64,000 nt of DNA from CAVPDE01 sp964580575 (GCA_964580575.1 CAZOLJ010000017.1:3426-67425); one strand, 5' to 3'; positions 32,299 through 41,382 are shown, counted from the first letter of the stretch. The notes: generated from the letters alone by a model not told the origin. A program made the numbers and translations.

Positions 32299-34053
32299 AT
32301 GAACAAAGGATTGAAGCAGTACGTCATAGCTGTCCCTCCGTGGATCATTCTTGGGGCTGTGGCCATTCTCGTTCCCATCTTTCTTTTCTGGACACTTCAG
32401 AACATCAGCAAAGAACGAGAGTATGTGGTCCGGTTGCTCACGGAGAAAGGTTCAGCCCTGATCCGATCTGTAGAAGCCGGCGCTAGGACCGGTATGATGG
32501 GAATGCGCGGAGGGGGTTTCCGTGTTCAACGTCTCATCAGTGAGACGGCTCAAACACCCGACATCGTCTATCTCATGGTCACCGATGCGTCAGGGAATAT
32601 CATCGCGCACAGCGATGAAGAGGAGATCGGAAAGATGCACGGGACCGACCTAAATCTTCAGCGCATTTCCCGATCGGACAAGGTGCAGTGGCGAGAGATC
32701 GGCAGACCGGATGGGGCCTCAACCTTTGAGGTCTTTCGCCGTTTTTCGCCTACGCGAGTCCCCATTCGGGGCATGCATGGAGGACGGATACAAGGCCCCT
32801 CGCCAAAGGAACTGCGAGAAGAAATTCCTCCCCCTGAACGGCCGGAGATCATATTCGTTGGCCTGGACATGGCCCCCATCGAAGCGGTCAGGAAACAGGA
32901 TACGACCAACACCATCTTGCTGGCCTCCATTCTTCTTCTGATTGGATTTGCCGGCGTGGTCTCTCTTTTTCTTGCGCAGGCTTATCGCTCGACCCGATCC
33001 TCTTTGACAAGGATCAAAGCCTTTTCCGACAACGTGGTGGAAAAAATGCCTGTCGGATTGGCGGCCATGGACGGAAAGGGCCGAATCATTTCCTTCAACC
33101 AGGCGGCCGAGGCGACCCTTAGGCTCCCCTCGGATCAAGTCATAGGAAGAAACGCTTCGGAAATACTTCCTCGCCAAGTGCTGGATATGATCGCGGCATT
33201 GAAAGACAGCACCCGGACCGCCATTGGGAAGGAGTTCGACTGTTCTTTTCCTGACGGAAGAATTGTCCCGCTGGACGTGACGATGTCGTCTCTTAAAGGA
33301 GAAGACGGTACAGTGTGGGGCACCATCATCCTGTGCCGGGATCTGACCGAAGTTCAGAGTCTCAAACGAGAGCTGGAAACCAGTCGCCGCCTTGCCTCCC
33401 TGGGAAGACTGGCCGCAGGAATCGCCCACGAAATCAGAAACCCCTTGAGTTCCATCAAAGGATTCGCAACTTACTTCAAAGAGCGATACAGAGACAATCC
33501 CGGCGATCAGAAGACCTCGGAGATCATGATTCAGGAAGTGGATCGGCTGAACAGGGTCATCACCCAGCTTCTTGAGTTCGCCCGTCCCCCGGTCATTCAG
33601 AAGAAGCGGGCTTCTCTTCAGAACTTGATCCAACACTCCCTCAAGATGATCGAGAGGGAGGCCTCGGCAAAAGAAATTCAGGTCTTGTCTCACCTCCCCT
33701 CCGACGTGAAGGAGGTCGACCTGGACCCGGACGGAATCAACCAGGTGCTCTTGAATCTTTACCTCAATGCCCTTGAGGCGATGGATCAAGGAGGCACGCT
33801 CAGCGTCTCGCTTTCCACGGATGAAGGCGCCTCCTGGGTAAAGATCAAGGTTTCCGATACGGGTACGGGGATAAGCAAAGAAGACCTGGAACACGTTTTC
33901 GATCCTTATTTTACAACAAAGCAGACCGGCACAGGGCTCGGTCTGGCCATTGTTCACAAGATCATTGAAGCCCATAGAGGGGAAGTGAGAGCGGAAAGCG
34001 AAATCGGCCGCGGGACCTCGGTTACCGTGCTTATCCCGGCAACGGGGGATTAG
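32299..34053 (+). CDS. Membrane sensor histidine kinase with PAS domain (ZraS-like)
   Basis: 584 residues. Membrane helices at about 13-33 and 203-228 enclose a periplasmic sensor. That loop contains MMGMRGGGF and SPTRVPIRGMHGGRIQG, rich in Met and Gly, which would suit metal sensing. A PAS domain (about 246-350) precedes HisKA with phospho-acceptor His377 in GIAHEIRNPLSSIKG, and a HATPase domain with DTGTGISKEDLEHVFDPYF. The regulator gene starts four bases after its stop. It probably senses copper, zinc or envelope stress. Confidence 0.9.
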   Translation: MNKGLKQYVIAVPPWIILGAVAILVPIFLFWTLQNISKEREYVVRLLTEKGSALIRSVEAGARTGMMGMRGGGFRVQRLISETAQTPDIVYLMVTDASGNIIAHSDEEEIGKMHGTDLNLQRISRSDKVQWREIGRPDGASTFEVFRRFSPTRVPIRGMHGGRIQGPSPKELREEIPPPERPEIIFVGLDMAPIEAVRKQDTTNTILLASILLLIGFAGVVSLFLAQAYRSTRSSLTRIKAFSDNVVEKMPVGLAAMDGKGRIISFNQAAEATLRLPSDQVIGRNASEILPRQVLDMIAALKDSTRTAIGKEFDCSFPDGRIVPLDVTMSSLKGEDGTVWGTIILCRDLTEVQSLKRELETSRRLASLGRLAAGIAHEIRNPLSSIKGFATYFKERYRDNPGDQKTSEIMIQEVDRLNRVITQLLEFARPPVIQKKRASLQNLIQHSLKMIEREASAKEIQVLSHLPSDVKEVDLDPDGINQVLLNLYLNALEAMDQGGTLSVSLSTDEGASWVKIKVSDTGTGISKEDLEHVFDPYFTTKQTGTGLGLAIVHKIIEAHRGEVRAESEIGRGTSVTVLIPATGD

Positions 34054-34056
34054 AAC

Positions 34057-35415
34057 ATGGAAAAGAAGAGTACCATTCTTGTGGTTGATGACGATCCGGG
34101 CCATCGCACCATGCTGGCCACCCTCCTCTCGGGATGGGGCTATGCGGTCACGGAAGCCGACGGCGGCGCTGCCGCCATTGAAAAAGTTCAGCACCAGGCT
34201 TTCGATCTGGCGCTCATGGATATCCGAATGATCACGATCTCCGGGCTTCAGGCCCTTACGGAAATTAAGGCCTTCAATCCTTCCATCCCGGTCATCATCA
34301 TGACCGCTTTTTCTTCAGTGGAGACTGCTGTCGAAGCGCTCAAGAGCGGCGCCTATGACTATCTGACAAAGCCCCTTGATTTTGACGAGCTTCGCCTCAC
34401 CATGGAAAGAGCCATGGACCACCTCCATTTGAAGGAAGAGAACCGGCTTCTTCGTGAAACCCTCGGCAATCAATTTGATCGAAGGAACCTTATCGGGAGA
34501 AGCCAAGCCATGGTCAGGCTCCTTGAAACCGTGGCCCAGGTCTCGCCCACCGAAGCGACCGTGCTCATCACTGGAGAGTCCGGGACCGGCAAGGAAATGA
34601 TCGCCGGCGCCATTCATTTCAATAGCCCACGGAAAGAGGATCCCTTTGTGAAGATCAACTGCGCCGCCATCACAGAAACCCTTCTGGAATCCGAGCTCTT
34701 TGGTCATGAGAAAGGAGCCTTCACCGGCGCTTACAAAAGAAAAGAGGGCCGCTTTCTTCAGGCCCACAGGGGAACCCTTTTCCTGGACGAAGTGAGCGAA
34801 ATGTCTTCTGCCATGCAGGTCAAGCTTCTGCGCGTTCTTCAGGAAAGGGAGTTCACGCGCGTGGGCGGCGAGGAAGTCATCCGAGTGGATGTTCGAGTGA
34901 TTGCGGCGACCAACAAGGACTTGCTCCGGGAAATCGAAACCGGCCGATTCAGGGAGGATCTTTACTATCGCCTCAACGTCGTCACGCTCCTTCTCCCTCC
35001 TCTGCGACAGCGTCGGGAAGACATCCCTCTGCTGGCCCAGCACTTTCTGAGAGTCTTTTCCGAGAAGAACCGCAAGAAAATGAAAGGGTTCACTCCCCAA
35101 GCCATGGATCGGCTCCTCAAGTGTGAATGGCCCGGCAATGTGAGAGAACTGATGAATGCGGTGGAACGGGGTGTCGTCCTAACGAGAACGGATTACTTGG
35201 ACACGGGCGCCCTCCCGCTCCTTGCTCAAGATCCTGCGAAGCCTCTCTCAAGGGAGACAACCACAGGAGACCTTCCACTGGATGAAGTCGAGAAAGCGAC
35301 GATCCTGAATGCCATGGAGATCACAGGAGGCAACAAGAGTGAAGCCGCAAGGCGCCTGGGCATTACCCGGAAAACGCTCCACGCAAAACTGAAGAAATAC
35401 GGGGTCCCCTCCTGA
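34057..35415 (+). CDS. NtrC-family sigma-54 response regulator (ZraR-like)
   Basis: 452 residues. Receiver domain with Asp55 (LMDIRM), AAA+ domain with Walker A GESGTGKE at 173-180 and the sigma-54 contact loop GAFTGA at 220-225, and a C-terminal Fis-type helix-turn-helix (GGNKSEAARRLGITRKTL). It is activated by the upstream kinase and most likely drives the consensus sigma-54 promoter of the divergent zraP-like gene. Confidence 0.93.
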   Translation: MEKKSTILVVDDDPGHRTMLATLLSGWGYAVTEADGGAAAIEKVQHQAFDLALMDIRMITISGLQALTEIKAFNPSIPVIIMTAFSSVETAVEALKSGAYDYLTKPLDFDELRLTMERAMDHLHLKEENRLLRETLGNQFDRRNLIGRSQAMVRLLETVAQVSPTEATVLITGESGTGKEMIAGAIHFNSPRKEDPFVKINCAAITETLLESELFGHEKGAFTGAYKRKEGRFLQAHRGTLFLDEVSEMSSAMQVKLLRVLQEREFTRVGGEEVIRVDVRVIAATNKDLLREIETGRFREDLYYRLNVVTLLLPPLRQRREDIPLLAQHFLRVFSEKNRKKMKGFTPQAMDRLLKCEWPGNVRELMNAVERGVVLTRTDYLDTGALPLLAQDPAKPLSRETTTGDLPLDEVEKATILNAMEITGGNKSEAARRLGITRKTLHAKLKKYGVPS

Positions 35416-35428
35416 GGGGTGGCATTCA

Positions 35429-36910
35429 ATGACTCTATGGTCGTGGCGAAAAATCAGCCTTCGCATCCGTGTCTACACCGTCCTGACCGCACTGGTGGGG
35501 ATCACTCTTGTGGGCGGCCTGATCATGGTCTGGTACACCTACCGGATGGAGAGCCTTCTCGCTGATCTGGTGGACAAGAACCTTGCCGCCTACCAGGCAG
35601 CCGAGGCTCTGGAATCTGCATTGATCCATCAGAAGGGTGATGTCACCTATTTTCTCCTGGACGGCGATCCTCAGTGGCTGGAACGCCTCGAGGATTATCG
35701 ACGAACCTTTAAGAAGCGATTTGACGACGCTCTCATCCTCACACGTTCCGAATCGCAGAAACAGATCCTCGATCGAATCGAATCGGAGTATCTCCGTTAC
35801 ATCATCCTGAAGGATCAGGTCATCGAGTTATACAAAGCGGGTGACACGGAAACAGGAGCCAGGCTGAACAGGGAAGTGAGTAAACATTTCTCAAGAGTCC
35901 TTGAGCTCTGCGAGCATTACAAGGAATCCTATACCGGACGGATTGCCCAGATCAAAGAGAAGAGTTATGCCCAAGCCGAAAGGCTCCGGCTGATTGCCGG
36001 GACAGCTGTTCTGGCGGTTCTTCTTCTGGGCGTGATTTTGGCCTTTGTGTTGGTCAACGACATCCTGGAGCCCCTGCGAGGGCTGGCCCACGAAGCCGAT
36101 CCCGGAACAGGGCCGGAGGAAGCCAGAGACGAGGTCAAGGCGCTCAGCCGCAGTGTCCGGGGCCTCATTGAAGGAATCGACCAGACGCAGACTGAACTGG
36201 AGAAGAGCCGGGAGCACCTCCTCCAGGCGGAGAAAATGGTGGTGGTGGGAAAACTCGCTGCCAGCATGGCTCACAGCATCCGCAATCCGCTGACCTCCGT
36301 GAAGATGCGTCTGTTTTCTCTCGACCGCAGCCTTGATCTGAACCCACAACAGAAAGAGGATTTTCAAGTGATCTCAGAGGAGATTGTTCACATCGACAGC
36401 CAAGTTCAGAGTTTCATCGAGTTCTCTCGTCCTCCCAAACTCAGGATGCAAAGCGTCAGTTTTTCTGAAATCGTTGACCTGGCTCTGAAGCTCATGACCC
36501 ACCGCCTGGAGTCTTACCAGGTGAGCGTGCAGATCGAGCGCCATGAACGGCTGCCGGTTGTGCAGGCGGATCCTGATCGGCTCAAGGAAGTTCTCGTGAA
36601 CATCATGGTGAACGCTTGCGAGGCGATGAAAGCGGGCGGGTCTATTGTCATCCGAGAGGAAGAAGCCCTTGACGGCTCGCTTGGGCGGGTCGCCGTTGTT
36701 CGAATCCGTGACAACGGTCCCGGCATCGCCGAGAGTCTCAGAGCGAAAATCTTCGAACCTTTTTTTACAACCAAAGAGGAAGGTTCCGGCTTGGGACTAA
36801 GCATTGCGGTCCGTATCGTGGAGGAGCACAGGGGCCGCCTGGACCTGGAATCAAGAGAAGGACAGGGCGCCGAGTTCTCCCTGATCCTGCCCGTCACAGC
36901 CGCCGGATGA
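35429..36910 (+). CDS. Sensor histidine kinase, NtrB/AtoS-like
   Basis: 493 residues. TM1 at about 14-36 and TM2 at 188-210 flank a helical sensor of the four-helix-bundle type. A HAMP-like linker leads to HisKA with His282 in MAHSIRNPLTSVKM and an HATPase domain (DNGPGIAESLRAKIFEPFF, GSGLGLSIAVRIVEEH). The signal is unknown. It lies 13 bases after the first regulator and precedes a second one, from which it is now separated by a MITE. Confidence 0.9.
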   Translation: MTLWSWRKISLRIRVYTVLTALVGITLVGGLIMVWYTYRMESLLADLVDKNLAAYQAAEALESALIHQKGDVTYFLLDGDPQWLERLEDYRRTFKKRFDDALILTRSESQKQILDRIESEYLRYIILKDQVIELYKAGDTETGARLNREVSKHFSRVLELCEHYKESYTGRIAQIKEKSYAQAERLRLIAGTAVLAVLLLGVILAFVLVNDILEPLRGLAHEADPGTGPEEARDEVKALSRSVRGLIEGIDQTQTELEKSREHLLQAEKMVVVGKLAASMAHSIRNPLTSVKMRLFSLDRSLDLNPQQKEDFQVISEEIVHIDSQVQSFIEFSRPPKLRMQSVSFSEIVDLALKLMTHRLESYQVSVQIERHERLPVVQADPDRLKEVLVNIMVNACEAMKAGGSIVIREEEALDGSLGRVAVVRIRDNGPGIAESLRAKIFEPFFTTKEEGSGLGLSIAVRIVEEHRGRLDLESREGQGAEFSLILPVTAAG

Positions 36911-36920
36911 TAAGAAGTTG

Positions 36921-37017
36921 GTAACAGTTTAGCTTTTTGAAATAGCTACCGGAAAAGGCCATGGGGGTCTCTCCCCCCCATGGCCTCAGCCATCCATTTC
37001 AAAAATCTAAACTGATA
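36921..37017. mobile_element. IS66-like MITE, short copy
   Basis: A 97-base near-palindrome with ends gtaacagtttag and ctaaactgatac; the centre is gccatggggg facing ccccccatggc. The flanks agaagttg and aaaagttg match in seven of eight bases, as expected for an 8-bp target duplication. Ends beginning GTAA and 8-bp duplications are features of IS66-family elements. It sits between the kinase and its regulator without breaking either gene. Confidence 0.65.
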
Positions 37018-37047
37018 CAAAAGTTGAAGATCGAGAGGAGTCAACCA

Positions 37048-38478
37048 GTGGACACCATTTTGATCATTGACGATGACGACCATTTGAGGAAAAGCTTCGA
37101 GCGCCTGCTCACGGAAGAAGGATACACTGTAAAAAGCGCTCCTTCAGGAGAAGCAGGACTTAAAAGGGTTCACGCCAAGGTCCCCGACCTAGTGATTCTG
37201 GATGTGCGCCTCCCCGGCATGAACGGGCTGCAGACCTTCAAGGCCATTCACGAGATAGAGCCTAAGCTCCCCGTGATCATCATGACCGCTTATGGAACCA
37301 CAGAGACCGCTATTGAAGCGACCAAGATGGGCGCCTTTGATTACATCCTGAAGCCTTTTGACATTCCGGACATGCTCTCCCAGATCAAACAAGCGCTCGA
37401 CGCAGGCCGTTTCATGCGTTCTCCTGTGGACATGAATATAGACCCTGAGCGGAGCTCCCGGGAGGCGCTCATCGGCCGAAGCAAATCCATGCAGGATGTC
37501 TACAAAGCGATCGGAAGGGTGTCCTCCACAGACGCCACCATCCTTATCCGCGGGGAGTCCGGCACGGGTAAGGAATTGGTGGCACGCGCCATTTATCATC
37601 ACAGCCTGAGAGCCGGCAAGCCCTTCCTGGTGATCAACTGCGTGGCCATTCCTGAGACTCTTTTGGAGAGCGAGCTTTTCGGGTATGAAAAGGGGGCTTT
37701 TACCGGAGCCTCTTTTCGCCGGGTCGGCAAGATCGAGCAGGCCAACCAAGGCACGGTCTTCCTCGACGAAATCGGCGACATGCCTTTCAGCATTCAATCC
37801 AAAATCCTGAGGCTCCTCCAGGAAAGAAGCATCGAGCGTCTTGGGGGGAGAGACACGATTGATGTAGACGTGCGGATTCTGGCAGCCACCAATCGAGACC
37901 TTGAGAAAGCCCTTTTTGAAGGGAGGTTCAGGGAAGACCTGTACTACCGCCTCAAGGTGGTGACCATCTGGCTTCCTCCTCTGAGGGAAAGAAGCGGCGA
38001 CCTCTCGCTTCTGGCGGACTTTTTTCTCTCCCGCTACGCTGCGGAAATGGGCACGCCCAATCCCGGGCTCACCAAGGAAACCCTTTCCATTTTGGAACAC
38101 TACCCCTGGCCCGGGAACGTGAGAGAACTCGCAAACACCATCCAGAAGGCTTTGATCTTCAACCGCGGCATGCCTATCAGCCCGGACATTATTTCTCAGG
38201 CGATCAGCGGTCGCGGTCCGGGTCCTGCGACAGGTGGAGAAGGGGCGGACGACTCCATCCGGCATTGGATCAGAGACAGCATCCTTTCAGGACCGGAGGA
38301 AGATCTCTTTGAAAAATGCGTCGATCGTTTTTCCAGAATCCTGGTTGGCGAAGCCCTGACCATCACCGGAGGGAACCGGTCTCAGTCTGCCAAGCTCCTC
38401 GGCCTGTCCAGACCCACGCTTCACTCCAAGATTGAGAAATACGGGCTCAAGTTCGAAACTTCGGTAAAAGACGAATAA
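37048..38478 (+). CDS. NtrC-family sigma-54 response regulator
   Basis: 476 residues from GTG 37048, set by GAGAGGAG seven bases upstream; an ATG at 36961 lies inside the MITE and would add a non-conserved leader. Receiver Asp52 (ILDVRLPGMNG), Walker A GESGTGKE at 169-176, GAFTGA at 216-221, and a Fis-type HTH (GGNRSQSAKLLGLSRPTL). It pairs with the preceding kinase. The target is not known; the nearest other sigma-54-type promoter is at 41241, ahead of the amidoligase operon. Confidence 0.92.
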   Translation: MDTILIIDDDDHLRKSFERLLTEEGYTVKSAPSGEAGLKRVHAKVPDLVILDVRLPGMNGLQTFKAIHEIEPKLPVIIMTAYGTTETAIEATKMGAFDYILKPFDIPDMLSQIKQALDAGRFMRSPVDMNIDPERSSREALIGRSKSMQDVYKAIGRVSSTDATILIRGESGTGKELVARAIYHHSLRAGKPFLVINCVAIPETLLESELFGYEKGAFTGASFRRVGKIEQANQGTVFLDEIGDMPFSIQSKILRLLQERSIERLGGRDTIDVDVRILAATNRDLEKALFEGRFREDLYYRLKVVTIWLPPLRERSGDLSLLADFFLSRYAAEMGTPNPGLTKETLSILEHYPWPGNVRELANTIQKALIFNRGMPISPDIISQAISGRGPGPATGGEGADDSIRHWIRDSILSGPEEDLFEKCVDRFSRILVGEALTITGGNRSQSAKLLGLSRPTLHSKIEKYGLKFETSVKDE

Positions 38479-38484
38479 TCCGTT

Positions 38485-38501
38485 GGTGCTGAGGGAGCAC
38501 C
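38485..38501 (+). terminator. Possible hairpin terminator after the regulator gene
   Basis: ggtgct and agcacc pair around gaggg, with a weaker outer stem. No T-run follows, so termination strength is uncertain. Confidence 0.35.
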
Positions 38502-38558
38502 TACCGGGTTACGGTTGAAAATACGTTGCAATATTTGCGAATCGAAGCACTACTGAAT

Positions 38559-38850
38559 GTAACAGTTTAGCTCTTTGAAATAAACACAGAAAAAGGCCAT
38601 GGGAGTCCCTCTAAAAACAGAATAACGAAGACGCCACACCTTCATGGCAAGTTCTAGGCCATGGGTGAGGCGGGCGGAGGGTTACCGGAAAACACGCCAC
38701 GTAATCCCCAGTTGGCAGGTGCCGGTGACACCTCGCCGCCCGCCTTCGCTGCCCCTGATCTGCAGCGTCTTTCCCGCACCCTCTTCGTTTTCTGTTTTTA
38801 GAGGGACCCCCATGGCCTGAGCCAACCATTTCAAAGAGCTAACCTGTTAC
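38559..38850. mobile_element. IS66-like MITE, long copy with internal cargo
   Basis: 292 bases bounded by inverted repeats of about 60 bases (gtaacagtttagctctttga and its mirror). Perfect 8-bp direct repeats tactgaat flank it at 38551-38558 and 38851-38858, a target-site duplication. Between the arms lies a 160-base GC-rich insert with its own nested inverted repeats (ggcgggcgg / ccgcccgcc). No transposase is encoded. The right end supplies the last base of the hdrB-like stop codon without changing it. Confidence 0.75.
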
Positions 38851-39689
38851 TACTGAATGAGTTTCTTGGCTTTCAACAGCGGCATGGGATCCACAAGATG
38901 CCGTCTGAACCAGGCCTTCGATCCCTTTGCTCCGAAGGCAAGCGCGAGAATCTCCGAGAAATGAAGGGCCGGAATTCTGGTCTCGAGGGTGCAGCGAACC
39001 TCCAGGTTGAGCTGACACATGGCGCATGCGGTGACAATACACTCTGCTCCTGCTTTCACCGCCCCTCCAAGAATCTCGTTCACTAAAGGCACGGCAATGT
39101 CCGGCCTTGCCGCTGAGAGAAAGGTCCCGCAGCATCGGGCGGAAAAAGCCCAGAACAGGCACTCGGCCCCGAGGCTGGTCAGGATTTTCTCGATGAGCCC
39201 GTGGTAGTTTCTTTCCTTCCTGAGAGAGGGCGAACGGGCCAGCATACATCCGTAATACGGGACAAACTTTAGCCCTCCCAAAGGCCTCACCAGAGCGGCC
39301 TCCAGACGGCTAGGGTCAATCCCGGAAAGCAGTTCGAAAAAATGCACGATTCTCAGATCCGGATTGATGGCTCGGCCCCATCTGGCTTCTTCTTGCCCAC
39401 GAGCCTCAGGGTTCTCCGAAATCACTTTGTGCGCAAGCTTGAGCCGATGAAGACAACTGGGGCACATCACCAGAAGGGGTCTGTCCGGAGAGGCGAGGGA
39501 AAGATTCCTGGCCGCCAGCCGAAAGGCCAGGGTTTGGTCCATGCTGTGAGCGGACGAAGATCCGCAACAGTTCCAGTCTTCCAGTTCGATCAGATTGAGC
39601 CCGAGCTTTTCGCACACTTTCATGAGCGACTGGTTGCTCTCCTTGGCCGTGGTTGCCAGGGAGCATCCCGGAAAATAGGAAAAATCCAT
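38850..39689 (-). CDS. HdrB-like heterodisulfide reductase subunit
   Basis: 279 residues from ATG 39689 (MDFSYFPGCSL), the usual N-terminus; GTG 39707 is an alternative. Two CCG domains: PGCSL, NCCGSSSAH and CPSC; then YYGCML, CCGTFL and CAMCQ. In methanogens this fold binds noncubane [4Fe-4S] clusters that reduce disulfides. In sulfate reducers HdrB/HdrC-like pairs form part of electron-bifurcating or menaquinone-linked complexes. No HdrA follows, so the partner is elsewhere. Second gene of a two-gene operon. Confidence 0.88.
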   Translation of the reverse strand: MDFSYFPGCSLATTAKESNQSLMKVCEKLGLNLIELEDWNCCGSSSAHSMDQTLAFRLAARNLSLASPDRPLLVMCPSCLHRLKLAHKVISENPEARGQEEARWGRAINPDLRIVHFFELLSGIDPSRLEAALVRPLGGLKFVPYYGCMLARSPSLRKERNYHGLIEKILTSLGAECLFWAFSARCCGTFLSAARPDIAVPLVNEILGGAVKAGAECIVTACAMCQLNLEVRCTLETRIPALHFSEILALAFGAKGSKAWFRRHLVDPMPLLKAKKLIQ

Positions 39690-39693
39690 TCTC

Positions 39694-40275
39694 TTAATGC
39701 TTTCCACTTATAGCGGAGCCGGTGAAGAGCCGGCGCACCTCCTCAGGCCGATCGATCTTTGAGGGCTTGAGGTCCAGTTTCCTCCGAGCAAGCATTTTGA
39801 GACCCAAGTCCATATCCTGAAACCACTGCCGCATCCGGACCTTGTACCTCATCATGATTTCGAGCTTGTGGGTTCTTCCGTATCGCTCGATGCTGCCAAG
39901 AACTTCTTCATGAAATTTCACGATTTCGGGTTGGGCGATCTTCCCTCCCTCTTGCACGGCCATGTGTCGAAGGGCGTCCATGATGGCCGGGATGTCGATA
40001 GCCGCGGGGCACTGGATAGAGCAAGTGTTGCAACTGACGCAAATCCAGATGGTGGAGCTTTCCAGAGCCTCCTTACGCAGTCCGAGTTGCACCAGGCGGA
40101 AAACAGCGTGCGGATGATAATCCATCGCCTTGACATACGGACAACCCCCGGCACACGTTCGACAATGCCAGCACAGTCCGACGTTCTCTCCGCTTCGCTC
40201 ATTCACCTCATGGCCAAAGGAGCGTTCGCAGGACTTCAGGTCAATCAAATTCGTAGGGAGTACAGTTTTTTCCAT
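39694..40275 (-). CDS. HdrC-like 4Fe-4S protein
   Basis: 193 residues. Two cluster motifs CWHCRTCAGGCPYV and CVSCNTCSIQCPAA are separated by a helical stretch, as in HdrC. It passes electrons to the HdrB-like subunit encoded four bases downstream. ATG 40275 is chosen; an ATG at 40287 abuts the AGGAGA and is less likely. A TTGAC-N4-GTCAA palindrome lies about 45 bases upstream. Confidence 0.88.
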   Translation of the reverse strand: MEKTVLPTNLIDLKSCERSFGHEVNERSGENVGLCWHCRTCAGGCPYVKAMDYHPHAVFRLVQLGLRKEALESSTIWICVSCNTCSIQCPAAIDIPAIMDALRHMAVQEGGKIAQPEIVKFHEEVLGSIERYGRTHKLEIMMRYKVRMRQWFQDMDLGLKMLARRKLDLKPSKIDRPEEVRRLFTGSAISGKH

Positions 40276-40312
40276 GTCAGGTCCCATTCTCCTGAAATAC
40301 TCTAGAGAGTCA

Positions 40313-40326
40313 TTGACCTAAGTCAA
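40313..40326 (-). promoter_or_regulatory. HcpR/FNR-type operator of the hdr pair
   Basis: TTGACCTAAGTCAA is the exact reverse complement of the palindrome before hcp at 27119-27132. The arms TTGAC/GTCAA and all four spacer bases are shared. Its centre is about 44 bases from the hdrC-like start. A shared FNR/HcpR-type regulator is inferred. Confidence 0.65.
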
Positions 40327-40371
40327 GCACGGGGGACTGCCTCAGCTATCGACGGAGGGGTGAGCAATGGA

Positions 40372-40818
40372 TCAACCTTGCTTCACGGAAAGGACATAGC
40401 CCTTGTTGATGACGAACCAATTCGGGTTCGACTGAAGGCAGATGTAACGCGGCATGAGATTGAGATAGTCGCTGGTTCGCCTTGACTCCGGCGGCAAATC
40501 GGTGAGGAAGCATCCCCTGAGTGTTTCGCCGTTGACGAGCTCGATGGTCACGGGGAGTTCCTCTAAACCTTCCCCCTGAAGAGCCGAGCCTCTCTCATAA
40601 AGTTCCAGGTAGACGATGCGGGTCTTCCCGATTAGCAAAACTTCGTTCATTAAAATGTCTTCGATGGGGATGAACTTTCTATCTGAGTTTAGGATATCCA
40701 GCACAGTCTCCGGACCCGGATGCGTTTCAGCTTGGTACTCCAGAAAGAAGTGAACATCGAGAGACCCACCGGTGCTGAAGTGGATGATCGTACGGGACTT
40801 GAATTTTTCAACTTTCAA
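40372..40818 (-). CDS. Uncharacterised protein with Sm-like C-terminal beta region
   Basis: 148 residues from TTG 40818, which has AAAGGA seven bases upstream; a TTG at 40839 is the alternative. The sequence is rich in short strands: FKSRTIIHFSTGGSLDVHFF, then VTIELVNGETLRGCFLTDLP, then ICLQSNPNWFVINKGYVLSV. The latter part resembles a small beta barrel. No enzyme motif or membrane helix. Isolated gene between the hdr promoter and a 560-base gap. I do not recognise the family with confidence. Confidence 0.55.
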   Translation of the reverse strand: MKVEKFKSRTIIHFSTGGSLDVHFFLEYQAETHPGPETVLDILNSDRKFIPIEDILMNEVLLIGKTRIVYLELYERGSALQGEGLEELPVTIELVNGETLRGCFLTDLPPESRRTSDYLNLMPRYICLQSNPNWFVINKGYVLSVKQG

Positions 40819-40839
40819 GAGAGTATTTCCTTTGCTCAA

Positions 40840-41382
40840 GAAAAATTTTTATCCGACAGGCACGAAGGAGACTTTAAACTTTTAATAATTCACCATAGTG
40901 TAAGAAGGAAAAGCTGTCAAGTTGAGGAGTTTTCGTTATGGCGGCTCATTCATTCAAAAACGGAACCCCTGGTTCCTCTTATTTTGAAATAGGAATTCAA
41001 GTTTCCTATTTGAACCCTCCTTCACCATCCCCGCAGGACAGATGCTAAAGTCGAAACAAAATTAAACCCTTAAGCGGAATCTCGATCCTCGATCCAACCC
41101 CTCCACCCCTTTTCTGGGCATAAAACGCAACATATTGGGGTCTCTCCTGTACTAGGCACACAAAACATCGGAATAGTCAGTTCCTGTTCTCTTTTTGCCC
41201 TTATTGAAACAAAATCTGTGAAATCAATCAGTTAACCTTTTGGCACGGTTTTGGCTTGTTTTTGCCTAGATATTTGTTTCTTTTTCTTGTTTTATCTCCC
41301 CAACCTTACTCACTCCTCGGAGTGGCGCGGACAAGGAGGCTGACTCTATCACAAAAAAGACATACAGGAGGGTCATGCGAGA
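40840..41382. other. Gene-free control region before the amidoligase operon
   Basis: AT-rich DNA without a credible reading frame. It contains the sigma-54-type promoter at 41241-41256. There is room upstream of it for activator sites; a short near-repeat aacccctggttcct / gaattcaagtttcct at 40970-41010 is the only structure I noticed there. Confidence 0.5.
41241..41256 (+). promoter_or_regulatory. Sigma-54-type promoter for the SpeD-like operon
   Basis: TGGCACGGTTTTGGCT keeps the -24 TGGCACG block and the GG-N10-GC spacing; the -12 block reads TGGC in place of TTGC. Transcription would begin near 41268, leaving a leader of about 115 bases to ATG 41383. NtrC-type activators lie 3-7 kb upstream. 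Confidence 0.6.

Noticed and set aside
32719..34194. 491-codon frame on the minus strand
   Set aside because: Antisense to the PAS histidine kinase, whose HisKA and HATPase motifs are intact. No start site or motif on the minus strand.
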